Shown here: piece after piece, positions 1 through 7,230 of the stretch | Numbering within the stretch: the first letter of the stretch is position 1 | How the letters are laid out: every line of letters begins with the position of its first letter | Source of the DNA: Trebonia sp030042015 | Lineage (GTDB): Bacteria > Actinomycetota > Actinomycetes > Streptosporangiales > Streptosporangiaceae | Direction: 5' to 3' | Length of the DNA: 18,656 bases | Assembly (NCBI RefSeq): GCF_030042015.1 | Contig: NZ_JASIAL010000256.1 | Span: forward strand, 1 to 18,656 | Notes under the pieces: generated by a model | The model's input: the letters and a program-made list of their open reading frames with translations, nothing else | Told to the model about the DNA's origin: nothing | Databases searched by the model: none | Program-made: the position numbers and the translations under genes

Positions 1-738
1 GCCGAGGCTGTGCCCGGCCACGAAGACCCGCCCGGCGGCCACGGCCGGGTGCGCGGCCAGCAGGCGGATGGCGGCGGCCGCGTGCGGCACGTACTCGTCG
101 GTGAGCGTGAAGTCCGGGCTGGCCGCCACCGCGGCGGGATGGGCGTGGGTCACCTTCTCGAAGCGGAGCACGGCCACGCCCGCGCTGGCCAGGCCCCAGG
201 CCAGGTCCTTGAACGGCTTGTTCCTGCCGATGGTTTCGTCCGGATCGTGCGGCCCGGAGCCGGACAGCAGCACCACCCCGGGAAGCGGCCCGGCTGCGCG
301 CGGCACGCTCAGCGTGCCGGGCACCGCCAGCGGCCCGTCGCCGAGCGTGACATCCTGCTCGGTGAAGCTGTCCTGGTCGGCATACGCGGGCGGCTCCCAG
401 GGGACGGCCGGCTCGGCCGCGCTGGGCGGCAGCAGCTGGATGCCGGTGAGCCAGCCCTGCGCACCGGCCAGCCCGATCGCCACCGTCGCCGCCCCGCCGG
501 CGAAGCTGACCGGGATCTTCACCACGACCGCGCCCGGTCCGGCCTGCTCGGCCACCGGCGTGCCCACCGAGGACAGCGGGCCGTTCCTGGCCAGCTCGGC
601 CGCCCAGGCCGCCCGCAGCGCCTCGGCCGGGACCAGGGGGCGGAGCTGGGGCGCGAACCGCTCGCTGATCTCGGCGAACCGCCCCTGCGCGGCCAGCTCG
701 AGAACGGCGAGCGCGGTCGCCTCTGGTGTGTTCGTCAT
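1..738 (-). CDS. Alpha/beta hydrolase with N-terminal DUF3887-like domain (3' end missing)
   Basis: Reading the minus strand from the ATG at 738 gives 246 codons with no stop before the window edge, so the gene is truncated at its 3' end. Residues 1 to about 110 resemble the DUF3887 domain that precedes some alpha/beta hydrolases (LELAAQGRFAEISERF, then PAEALRAAW). From about 135 a hydrolase core follows: VVLLSGSGPHDPDETIG (oxyanion region) and KPFKDLAWGLASAGVAVLR. The last visible residues, GHSLG, form the nucleophile elbow with Ser244. The catalytic Asp and His should lie beyond the edge. It probably hydrolyses an ester-type substrate, which cannot be named. No signal peptide is apparent, so it is likely cytoplasmic. 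It is divergent from the monooxygenase gene, with a 70-base gap. The family call is firm; the exact start is less so, because no clear ribosome site is visible. Confidence 0.85.
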   Translation of the reverse strand, partial: MTNTPEATALAVLELAAQGRFAEISERFAPQLRPLVPAEALRAAWAAELARNGPLSSVGTPVAEQAGPGAVVVKIPVSFAGGAATVAIGLAGAQGWLTGIQLLPPSAAEPAVPWEPPAYADQDSFTEQDVTLGDGPLAVPGTLSVPRAAGPLPGVVLLSGSGPHDPDETIGRNKPFKDLAWGLASAGVAVLRFEKVTHAHPAAVAASPDFTLTDEYVPHAAAAIRLLAAHPAVAAGRVFVAGHSLG

Positions 739-808
739 GATCGCAATGGTTGCAGACGTGACCGCGCTGTGATCCGCTAGTGGCGTCGAGTGCGGGAGGA
801 GACGACCA
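739..808. promoter_or_regulatory. Divergent intergenic region with ribosome site for the monooxygenase
   Basis: These 70 bases separate two divergent genes, so both promoters should lie here. A possible plus-strand -35 is TTGCAG at 750-755, with a weak -10 (CGCTAG) at 775-780 and a 19-base spacer. GGAGGAG at 795-801 is a strong Shine-Dalgarno site seven bases before the ATG at 809 and fixes that start. The minus-strand promoter is not clear. The promoter assignment is a guess; the ribosome site is well supported. Confidence 0.4.
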
Positions 809-2065
809 ATGAAGGTCAGCCTGGCCCAGCAAGTGCCTTACCGCTACCTACCTGAGGACTTCGGGGACCAGCACTGGTCCGCGGTGCTCCCCCCGTACGA
901 GATCGTGGAACCGGAGCGGGTCCAAAAGTCGCTCTACTCCGCGTACGCCGAGCTCATGGCCGCGGCGCGGGCCGGGCTCGACGGCATCGTCGTCACCGAG
1001 CACAGCCAGTCCTCCTACGACATGTCGCCCAACCCGACCCTGCTTGCCTCGGCCGTGGCCTGCGCCGCGCAGACCGAGGGGCTCGACGTGGCGATCGCCG
1101 TCGGCCGCTCGCTCGGCAAGACGCGCGAGCCGCTGAAGATCGCCGAGGAATACGCCCTGCTCGACTGCATGAGCGGCGGGCGGCTGATCGCCGGCTTCCC
1201 CGTCGGGCTCAGCTACGACGCGAACCTCAACGCCGCCCTGCCGGCGATCGAGACCCGCGAGCGCGCCCGCGAGCACCGCGAGCTGATCCTGAAGGCGTGG
1301 TCGGAGCCGCGGCCGTTCCCGTGGAACGGCCGCTTCGAGAAGTACGGCCTGGTCAACGTCTGGCCGCGGCCGATACAGCAGCCGCATCCGCCGATCTGGA
1401 TCCCGGGCACGGGCACGCCGGGGACGCTGCGGGAGATCCTGCGCAATGACTTCGCCTTCGTCTACCTGAGCTGGGACGGGCCGAAGCTCGCCGGACGGCA
1501 GGTCTTCGACAGGTACTGGGACATGGCCGGGGAGATGGGCCGCGACCGCAACCCCTACCGGCTCGCCTTCATGCAGGTGGTCGCCGTCTCCGAGACCGAC
1601 GAGCGGGCCGAGAAGGAGTACGCGAGGCACCTGCAGGACCACTACAGGAACGGTCCCGGCGCGATCCCCGGCACCGCCATGGCCGTGCCCGGCTACATCG
1701 AGCCCGCGGGCATCGAGGCGATCGTGCGCGGCGGGGGCCCGGAAGGGATGCTCGCCCGGATGCGGACCGCGACCTTCAAGGAGCTCGTCGACACCCAGGT
1801 CGCGATCGTCGGCAGCCCCGCGACGGTCGCCGACCAGATCGAGGCCTTCGTGCGCGAGTTCCGGATCGGCAACCTGCTGGTCATGCTGCAAAACGGCTCG
1901 ATGCCGCGCGGGCTGACCGAGAAGAACATCGCCCTGTTCGCCGAGCAGGTGCTGCCGCGGCTGCGGCCGATCTGGGACGCCGAGGGCTGGGAAAACCGCT
2001 GGTGGCCGGCGGCGCAGGGGACGGCGGCCGGGTTCGCGCCGGCCGCGGCCGGCGGGGAGGCGTGA
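809..2065 (+). CDS. LLM-class flavin-dependent monooxygenase
   Basis: The 418-residue protein belongs to the bacterial luciferase-like monooxygenase family: TIM-barrel enzymes that use reduced flavin and O2 to oxidise organic substrates. Family marks seen are VVTEHSQSSYDMSPNP (about 62-76, the EH motif), a CMSGGRLIAGFPVG segment (about 120-133), and RPIQQPHPPIWIPG (about 187-200). A C-terminal segment (TQVAIVGSPATVADQI) matches the usual LLM end, followed by an Ala/Gly-rich tail. The ribosome site GGAGGAG supports the start. Its stop overlaps the next hydrolase start by one base, so the two are probably translated together. Context next to an extradiol dioxygenase operon suggests it oxygenates an aromatic or alicyclic compound upstream of ring cleavage; that role is inference. 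A separate flavin reductase would be needed and none is seen here. Confidence 0.9.
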   Translation: MKVSLAQQVPYRYLPEDFGDQHWSAVLPPYEIVEPERVQKSLYSAYAELMAAARAGLDGIVVTEHSQSSYDMSPNPTLLASAVACAAQTEGLDVAIAVGRSLGKTREPLKIAEEYALLDCMSGGRLIAGFPVGLSYDANLNAALPAIETRERAREHRELILKAWSEPRPFPWNGRFEKYGLVNVWPRPIQQPHPPIWIPGTGTPGTLREILRNDFAFVYLSWDGPKLAGRQVFDRYWDMAGEMGRDRNPYRLAFMQVVAVSETDERAEKEYARHLQDHYRNGPGAIPGTAMAVPGYIEPAGIEAIVRGGGPEGMLARMRTATFKELVDTQVAIVGSPATVADQIEAFVREFRIGNLLVMLQNGSMPRGLTEKNIALFAEQVLPRLRPIWDAEGWENRWWPAAQGTAAGFAPAAAGGEA

Positions 2066-2889
2066 TGGCGGCGGGGGCGGCGGGGGCGGCGGCCGTCCGC
2101 GACCAGGCGGTCGAGGTCTGGGACGGCCGGCTGCGGCTGCACGTCAAGGTCGCCGGCGACGGGCCGCCCGTGCTGTTCTTCCACCCGCTGTCGGGGCTGG
2201 CCTGGGATCCGCTCCTGGACCAGCTGGCCGCGCAGTACACCGTGTACGCGCCGGAGCATCCCGGCACCTCGCCAGGCGACCCGCAGGCGATCCACCAGGT
2301 GCAGACGTTCTGGGAGCTGCTGCTCCTGTACGAGGAGGCGATCCGCGCGCTCGGGCTCGACCGCCCGGCGGCGCTTGGCCAGTCGTTCGGCGGCATGGTC
2401 GCGGCCGACCTGGCGGCGACCTTCCCGCGGCTGCTGTCCAGGCTCGTGCTGCTTTCGCCGGCCGGCCTGTGGCGCGACGACGCGCCGATCCCGCTGATGG
2501 AGATGGTGGCCGGGCCGCCGCAGGAGCTGCCGAGGTACCTGTTCGCGCACCCCGGCAGCGCGGCGGCGCAGGCGGCGCTCGCACTGCCCGCCGATCCTGG
2601 GCAGATCCCGAAGGCGATCGCGCAGTCCGCATGGAACATCGGCTGCACGACGAAGTTCGCCTGGCCGATCGCCGATCACGGCCTCGGCCGCCGGCTGCAC
2701 CGGGTCGCGGTGCCGACGCTGCTCGTCTGGGGCCGGGAGGACGCGCTCGTCCCCGTCGCCTACGCGCACGAGTTCGGCACCCGCATCGCGGGCAGCCAGC
2801 TCGAGGTGCTCGACGACTGCGGCCACGTCGTCCAGGTGGACCAGCCCGAGCGCACGTGGTCCGCGATAAGCAAATTCCTGGCCGGCTGA
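2065..2889 (+). CDS. Alpha/beta hydrolase, meta-cleavage-hydrolase-like
   Basis: The protein has 274 residues. The ATG at 2065 is chosen over an in-frame start at 2002 because GGGGAGG lies four bases before it and because it overlaps the monooxygenase stop by one base (TGATG). The catalytic triad is visible: Ser107 in GQSFGG, Asp226 in GREDALVP and His254 in CGHVVQ. The oxyanion-loop region is VLFFHPLSG. A lid segment lies at about 135-200. The size and motif pattern match C-C bond or ester hydrolases of aromatic catabolism. It is co-transcribed with the flavin monooxygenase, so it may hydrolyse that enzyme's product, for example an ester or lactone, or a ring-fission product. The substrate is unknown. 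It differs clearly from the second hydrolase at 7227, so the two are unlikely to be recent duplicates. Confidence 0.9.
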   Translation: MAAGAAGAAAVRDQAVEVWDGRLRLHVKVAGDGPPVLFFHPLSGLAWDPLLDQLAAQYTVYAPEHPGTSPGDPQAIHQVQTFWELLLLYEEAIRALGLDRPAALGQSFGGMVAADLAATFPRLLSRLVLLSPAGLWRDDAPIPLMEMVAGPPQELPRYLFAHPGSAAAQAALALPADPGQIPKAIAQSAWNIGCTTKFAWPIADHGLGRRLHRVAVPTLLVWGREDALVPVAYAHEFGTRIAGSQLEVLDDCGHVVQVDQPERTWSAISKFLAG

Positions 2890-2908
2890 GAAGCCGCCCA
2901 CCCGCACG

Positions 2909-2969
2909 TAGCATGCAAGCTAAGGTTTCGGCTTTTGCGGCTCCCGGCGGCCCGGCAAGACCGGATAAT
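2909..2969 (+). promoter_or_regulatory. Putative lysR promoter with dyad
   Basis: The 108-base gap before the LysR gene holds a short dyad, TAGC-N6-GCTA (2909-2922), similar in form to LysR-type binding sites, and a good -10 hexamer GATAAT (2964-2969). No -35 with normal spacing was found. AGGGG just before the ATG at 2998 is the ribosome site. A role in autoregulation is inference. Confidence 0.4.
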
Positions 2970-2997
2970 CGGGGCGTCCTCGTCGGCGAGGGGTGAG

Positions 2998-3933
2998 ATG
3001 GACCAGCTAACGGTCATGCGCAGTTTCGTGGGCGTGACGAAATCCCGGAGTTTCAGCCAGGCCGCGCGGGCGCTCGGGATATCCGGCTCCCTGGTGTCGC
3101 GGCACGTCGCCGAGCTTGAGCGCTCGCTCGGCGTGCACCTGGTCAACCGGACCGCGCGCACGATCAGCCTGACCGAGGCCGGCACCCGCTACGCGGAGTT
3201 CGCCGCCCGGATCATCGACGAGATCGACAGGGAAGAGGCCCAGCTGCGCGGGCTGCGCGACAAGGCCGAAGGGTCGCTGGCCATCATCAGCCCCAAGTGG
3301 ATAGGCAGCAACGACGTGGGCGACGCGATCGTGGCGTTCTCCACCCGCTACCCCAAGATCCACATCCGGTTCGAGGTGGGCGGCATGTCCGAGCGCTCGT
3401 ATGAGTTCCTCGACCAGGGCTTCGACGTGTCGTTCCACACCCGGCACGTCCGCGACTGCAACCTGATGCTGAGGAAGATCGCGGACCTGAAGTTCGCGCT
3501 GTGCGCCTCCCCCGGCTACCTGCGCCGGGCGGGCGAGCCCACGCACGTGGCCCAGCTCGGCGAGCACGACTGCCTGGTCAACACCAACGACCCGATCTGG
3601 CACCTGCGCGATGACGGGCACGACGTGCACCTGAAGGTCAACGAGCCGGTCTACTCCTCCAACAGCTACCTGACCCTGCGCAAGGCGGCCCTGGCCGGCC
3701 GCGGCGTGGCGGTGCTGCCGATCCGCCTGGTCAGCGAGGAACTCGCGGACGGCGCCCTGGTCAGCGTCATCCCTGACTGCGAGATCCCCGACCGGCCGCT
3801 GTACGCGCTGCACTCCCCCGGCAGCCAGTCGCTCGCCCGGGTCAGGCTGTTCCTTGACTTCGTCGCCGAATGGTTCCGCAAGCACGCGCCGGCCGAGCAG
3901 GCCAGGCCCGCCGAGCAGGCCAAGTCCGCGTAG
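2998..3933 (+). CDS. LysR-family transcriptional regulator
   Basis: The protein has 311 residues, normal for the family. The N-terminal winged helix-turn-helix covers about residues 1-60: SFSQAARALGISGSLVSRHV is the helix-turn-helix, followed by NRTARTISLTEAG. A linker helix and a two-lobe periplasmic-binding-like effector domain follow from about residue 90. The ATG at 2998 is preferred over an in-frame ATG at 2935 because it starts the HTH domain at the usual place and follows a GAGGGG site. The protein ends in a repeated Pro-Ala-Glu-Gln-Ala tail. It sits between the monooxygenase pair and the ring-cleavage operon on the same strand, so it probably controls one or both, with an aromatic compound as inducer. 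LysR genes are more often divergent from their targets; here it is co-directional. Confidence 0.92.
   Translation: MDQLTVMRSFVGVTKSRSFSQAARALGISGSLVSRHVAELERSLGVHLVNRTARTISLTEAGTRYAEFAARIIDEIDREEAQLRGLRDKAEGSLAIISPKWIGSNDVGDAIVAFSTRYPKIHIRFEVGGMSERSYEFLDQGFDVSFHTRHVRDCNLMLRKIADLKFALCASPGYLRRAGEPTHVAQLGEHDCLVNTNDPIWHLRDDGHDVHLKVNEPVYSSNSYLTLRKAALAGRGVAVLPIRLVSEELADGALVSVIPDCEIPDRPLYALHSPGSQSLARVRLFLDFVAEWFRKHAPAEQARPAEQAKSA
3892..3922 (+). repeat. Short tandem repeat in the LysR C-terminal tail
   Basis: GCCGAGCAGGCCA occurs at 3892-3904 and again at 3910-3922, an 18-base period that encodes two copies of an AEQA-centred unit in the last residues of the regulator. It looks like a small slippage duplication at the end of the gene and has no evident function. 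Confidence 0.7.
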
Positions 3934-3988
3934 CCAGGCCCGCCGAACCTGCAACAAAAGGCTTCGCCGGCTGACGGGCTCGCCCGCC

Positions 3989-3994
3989 TATGCT
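3989..3994 (+). promoter_or_regulatory. Candidate -10 element for leaderless start of the dioxygenase
   Basis: TATGCT (TANNNT type) lies seven bases before the ATG at 4002, the spacing expected if transcription begins on the start codon. No Shine-Dalgarno site precedes either this ATG or the in-frame ATG at 3990. Leaderless mRNAs are common in actinobacteria. If right, the catabolic operon has its own promoter, separate from lysR. Confidence 0.4.
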
Positions 3995-4001
3995 TCCAGC
4001 C

Positions 4002-4934
4002 ATGACGGTCATGCGGGTGGAACGGGTCGTGTACGGCGTGCCCAACCTCGAGGAGTGCGCGCGTTTCTTCGCCGATTTCGGGCTCGCGCCCATCGACGGC
4101 GACGGGGCGGGAAGCGCCCCTGGGGCACGGTTCGCCACCCAGACGGGCCAGGTGGTCGAGCTCAGGCAGGCCGGTGACCCCGTCCTTCCGCCGCCGGTGC
4201 AGGAGGGGCCGAGCCTGCGCGAGATCGTCTGGGGCGTCGACACCCCCGACTCGCTCGACAAGCTGACGGCGGACCTGCTCGCCGACCGGTCGATCTACAC
4301 CGACGCCGACGGCGTGGCGCACACGGTCGACGAGACCGGATTCGGTGTCGGCCTGGCCGTCAGCCAGCCGACGACGGGGAAGACCCGCTACCCCGGCGCC
4401 AACAGGACCGGGAACGTGAACCGGTGGAACCAGCCGCTCCAGCCGCCCGGCCGGGTGCGGCCGCTGCGGCTGTGCCACGTGGCGCTCGACATCCCGAAGG
4501 CGGGGCGGGAGCGGGCCGTGGCGTTCTACACGGGACGGCTTGGCTTCGTGCCCACCGACCGGGTGGCCAAGGTCGGCGTGTTCATGCGCGCCCCCGGGGA
4601 CACCGACCACCACACGCTGCTGCTCTGCCACCGGCCCGACCGGGCCGGCGTCAACCACTGCGCCTACGAGGTCGCAGGAGTCGACGAGGTCATCGTCGGC
4701 GCCAACGACATGATCGAGCGCGGCTGGCACGAGGCGCGGCGCCTTGGCCGGCACACGGTCGGCTCGAACATCTTCCGGTTCATCCACGCGCCCTGCGGCG
4801 GCCGGGTCGAGTTCGCGGCCGACATGGACCGCGTCGACGACAGCTACGGCCCCAACGATTACGAGGAAACGCCGCCGCACACGATCTGGACGCTGAAGAC
4901 CGAGCGCGACGCGCAGGAGGGTGACCACAGATGA
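4002..4934 (+). CDS. Type I extradiol ring-cleavage dioxygenase (VOC superfamily)
   Basis: The protein has 310 residues from the ATG at 4002 (alternatives are 3990 and 4011). It has the two-domain vicinal-oxygen-chelate form of extradiol dioxygenases, which open catechol rings next to the hydroxyls using Fe(II) and O2. Metal ligands are visible in the C-terminal domain: His159 (LCHVALD), His219 (GVNHCAYEV) and Glu270 (GGRVEFAADMD). The segment RHTVGSN carries the conserved active-site His region. The N-terminal domain (about 1-130) lacks a metal site, as is usual. It is the first gene of a block with ATGA overlaps, followed by aldehyde dehydrogenase, FAH-family enzyme and hydrolase, which is classic meta-cleavage content. 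Substrate preference (monocyclic or biphenyl-type catechol) cannot be decided. Family call firm, start moderate. Confidence 0.9.
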   Translation: MTVMRVERVVYGVPNLEECARFFADFGLAPIDGDGAGSAPGARFATQTGQVVELRQAGDPVLPPPVQEGPSLREIVWGVDTPDSLDKLTADLLADRSIYTDADGVAHTVDETGFGVGLAVSQPTTGKTRYPGANRTGNVNRWNQPLQPPGRVRPLRLCHVALDIPKAGRERAVAFYTGRLGFVPTDRVAKVGVFMRAPGDTDHHTLLLCHRPDRAGVNHCAYEVAGVDEVIVGANDMIERGWHEARRLGRHTVGSNIFRFIHAPCGGRVEFAADMDRVDDSYGPNDYEETPPHTIWTLKTERDAQEGDHR

Positions 4935-6457
4935 CCACCACCGGGCAGGCCGGATACCCGCAGCTCTCGCTGTACATCGACGGGGAGTGGGGGCAGGGCT
5001 CCGGCGGCCGGGGCGCCGACGTCGTCAACCCGGCCACCGAGGACGTGCTCGGCCGGGTCCCGTTCGCCGAGCCCGCCGATGTCGACGCCGCCATCGCGGC
5101 GGCCAGGGCGGCGTTCCCGAAGTGGCGGGACGCCGGGCCTGACTACCGGTCAGCGATCCTGCTCAAGACCGCCGCGCTGCTGCACCAGCGGGCGGACGAG
5201 ATCGGCCGGGTCATGACGCTGGAAGAGGGCAAGCCGCTCGCGGAGGCGGCCGGTGAGGTGCACCGGGCGGCCGCCGGGCTGCAGTGGAACACCGAGGAGG
5301 CGCGCCGCGCGTACGGGCGGATCATCCCGTCGGGGCCGGACGAGATCCTGTCGGTCCGGGTGGTGCCGGTCGGCCCGGTCGGCGCGTTCGTACCGTGGAA
5401 CTTCCCGGCGGGCGGGCCGATGCGCAAGATCTCGGCAGCGCTCGCCGCCGGCTGCTCCATCGTGATCAAGCCGTCCGAGGAGGTGCCGGGGACGGTCTCG
5501 CTGATCGCGCGGGCCTTCGAAGAGGCCGGCCTGCCGCCGGGGGTGCTGAACGTGCTGTTCGGGGTGCCTGACGAAATCTCCCGCAAGGTGATCCCGGACC
5601 CGGCGATCAGGTTCATCGCGTTCACCGGGTCCGTGCCGGTCGGCAAGCACCTGGCCGGCCTGGCCGCCAGCGCCATGAAGCCGACCCACATGGAACTCGG
5701 CGGACACGCGCCGGTCATCGTCTGCGCCGACACCGACCCGGTCAAGGCCGCGCGGACCGCCGTCCGCGCCAAGATCGTCAACGCCGGGCAGGTATGCACC
5801 TCGCCCAGCAGGTTCCTCGTCGACCGGCGGGTGTATGACGCGTTCACGCAGGCGTTCGCCGAGGCGATGGCCGCGATCAAGGTAGGCAACGGCCTGGAAC
5901 CTGGCGTGCAGATGGGGCCGATGGTGAGCCACCGGCGGCTGGTCGCCGTGCAGAAGCTCATCGAGGACGCGGTCAGCGCCGGCGCGACCGTCGTCACCGG
6001 CGGGCAGCCGATCGAGGGCACGGGCTACTTTTACCAGCCGACCGTGCTGACCGACGTGCCTGCCAGCGCGGCGATCCTCAGCGAGGAGCCGTTCGGCCCG
6101 GTCGCGCCGATCGCCCCGTTCGACGACCTGGATGCGGCGCTCGAGGTCGCGAACTCGCTGCCCTTCGGGCTCGCGGCCTACGCCTACACCGACTCGGCCG
6201 CGACCGCCGAGAAGCTGATCGCCGGGTTCGAGGCCGGCATCCTGTCGATCAACCACTGCGGCGGCTCGGTGCCGCAGGCACCCTCGGGCGGGGTCAAGGA
6301 CAGCGGCTACGGCCGGGAGGGCGGCCCGGAGGGGCTGGCGGGCTTCCTGGTCACCAAGCGCGTCTCGCACAAGCTCTCAGGGGGGTCTGGGGGGACGGGT
6401 AGTCCCCCCAGTCGGGGGGGTCACCGGGGGGGTCGTCCCCCCGGGGGAGACAAATGA
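4931..6457 (+). CDS. NAD(P)-dependent aldehyde dehydrogenase with an added Gly-rich tail
   Basis: The 508-residue protein is an aldehyde dehydrogenase. Asn157 in VPWNFP, the FTGSVPVG cofactor loop, Glu255 in MELGGHAP and catalytic Cys289 in NAGQVCTSP are all present. In this operon the likely substrate is the ring-fission semialdehyde, such as 2-hydroxymuconic semialdehyde, which it would oxidise to the acid; that is inference. The start overlaps the dioxygenase stop as ATGA, with AGGAGG at 4915-4920. The protein seems to end naturally near residue 481 (VTKRVSHKL), but about 27 extra Gly/Ser/Arg/Pro residues follow, encoded by the G-run hairpin region at 6380-6450. Its stop overlaps the next ATG (ATGA). 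The family is certain and the substrate is not. Confidence 0.93.
   Translation: MTTTGQAGYPQLSLYIDGEWGQGSGGRGADVVNPATEDVLGRVPFAEPADVDAAIAAARAAFPKWRDAGPDYRSAILLKTAALLHQRADEIGRVMTLEEGKPLAEAAGEVHRAAAGLQWNTEEARRAYGRIIPSGPDEILSVRVVPVGPVGAFVPWNFPAGGPMRKISAALAAGCSIVIKPSEEVPGTVSLIARAFEEAGLPPGVLNVLFGVPDEISRKVIPDPAIRFIAFTGSVPVGKHLAGLAASAMKPTHMELGGHAPVIVCADTDPVKAARTAVRAKIVNAGQVCTSPSRFLVDRRVYDAFTQAFAEAMAAIKVGNGLEPGVQMGPMVSHRRLVAVQKLIEDAVSAGATVVTGGQPIEGTGYFYQPTVLTDVPASAAILSEEPFGPVAPIAPFDDLDAALEVANSLPFGLAAYAYTDSAATAEKLIAGFEAGILSINHCGGSVPQAPSGGVKDSGYGREGGPEGLAGFLVTKRVSHKLSGGSGGTGSPPSRGGHRGGRPPGGDK
6387..6444 (+). repeat. Two adjacent G/C-run hairpins at the ALDH/FAH junction
   Basis: The first is a perfect 10-bp stem: CTGGGGGGAC (6387-6396), five-base loop, GTCCCCCCAG (6402-6411). 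The second is CCGGGGGG (6424-6431), five-base loop, CCCCCCGG (6437-6444), directly against GGGGGAG (6443-6449), the ribosome site of the next gene. The region has four G runs of six or seven. It resembles the REP-like palindromes scattered in actinomycete genomes (inference) but here is read through as protein. It could pause ribosomes or control the downstream start. Confidence 0.75.
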
Positions 6458-7230
6458 TCTGGTGCCGGTTCGAGGACGCCGGACGGGCGCGGTACGGGCT
6501 GGTCGAGGACGATTACGTGGTGCCAGTCGCGGGGGGACCGTTCGGAATATACAAAAAGCTGAACAGGAAGCGGCGGCTCGCGGACGTGCGGTGGCTGCCG
6601 CCCGTGATCCCTGGGACCTTCTTCTGCGCGGGCCTGAACTACAAGCGGCACGCGGAGCGGGCGGCGGACGGCGGGCAGGCGGTGCCCGGCCGGCCGGAGA
6701 TCGGGTACCGCGCCAACAACGCGCTGACCGGGCACCTGTCCCCGATCGTGCGGCCGGCCGACTGCGACGAGCCGCTGGTCGCCGAGGGTGAGCTCGTCGC
6801 GGTGATCGGCACGGCGGTGCGGCATTGCAGCCGGGAGGAGGCAAGGGCCGCGGTGCTCGGCTGGACGATCGGCAACGACGTCAGCGCGCGCGGCTGGCAG
6901 CGCACCGACCGCACGTTCTGGCGGTGCAAGAACAGCGACACGTTCAAGCCGATGGGTCCGTACATCGTGACAGGCGCGGACCCGCTGTCGGCCACGACGA
7001 CCGTCCGGGTCGACGGCTCGGTGCAGGCGTCGTTCCCCACCGGGGACATGCTGTTCGACCCGTACGACTTCATCTGCGCGATGTCCCGCTACATCACCCT
7101 GCGGCCAGGCGACGTCGTGTGGCTGGGCACCGACGAGACAGCCACGGTGGTTCCCGGGCAGGTCGTCTCGATCACGATCGACGGCCTCGGGACCCTCGCC
7201 AACCCGGTCATCGAGGAGGAACTGCCATGA
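6454..7230 (+). CDS. Fumarylacetoacetate-hydrolase-family protein
   Basis: The 258-residue protein has the FAH fold, which catalyses hydrolysis, hydration or decarboxylation of oxo-acids with a divalent metal. Motifs seen: GLNYKRHAE (about 56-64), EGELVAVIG (Glu111 and Glu113, metal ligands), IGNDVSARGW (Asp142, metal ligand) and KNSDTFKPMGPY. The C-terminal GDVVWLGT segment is also typical. In meta-cleavage pathways this family includes 2-oxopent-4-enoate hydratase, oxalocrotonate decarboxylase and acylpyruvate hydrolases; sequence alone does not choose among them. The start overlaps the aldehyde dehydrogenase stop (ATGA). The ribosome site GGGGGAG is partly inside a GC hairpin, so its translation may depend on ribosomes arriving from upstream. 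Confidence 0.9.
   Translation: MIWCRFEDAGRARYGLVEDDYVVPVAGGPFGIYKKLNRKRRLADVRWLPPVIPGTFFCAGLNYKRHAERAADGGQAVPGRPEIGYRANNALTGHLSPIVRPADCDEPLVAEGELVAVIGTAVRHCSREEARAAVLGWTIGNDVSARGWQRTDRTFWRCKNSDTFKPMGPYIVTGADPLSATTTVRVDGSVQASFPTGDMLFDPYDFICAMSRYITLRPGDVVWLGTDETATVVPGQVVSITIDGLGTLANPVIEEELP

Noticed and set aside
10..780. Two plus-strand open frames at the left edge
   Set aside because: The minus frame here reads as a DUF3887-type alpha/beta hydrolase with GHSLG, so the plus frames are shadows.
3666..4928. 420-codon minus-strand frame across the LysR/dioxygenase junction
   Set aside because: It spans two well-supported plus-strand genes and has no recognisable domain.
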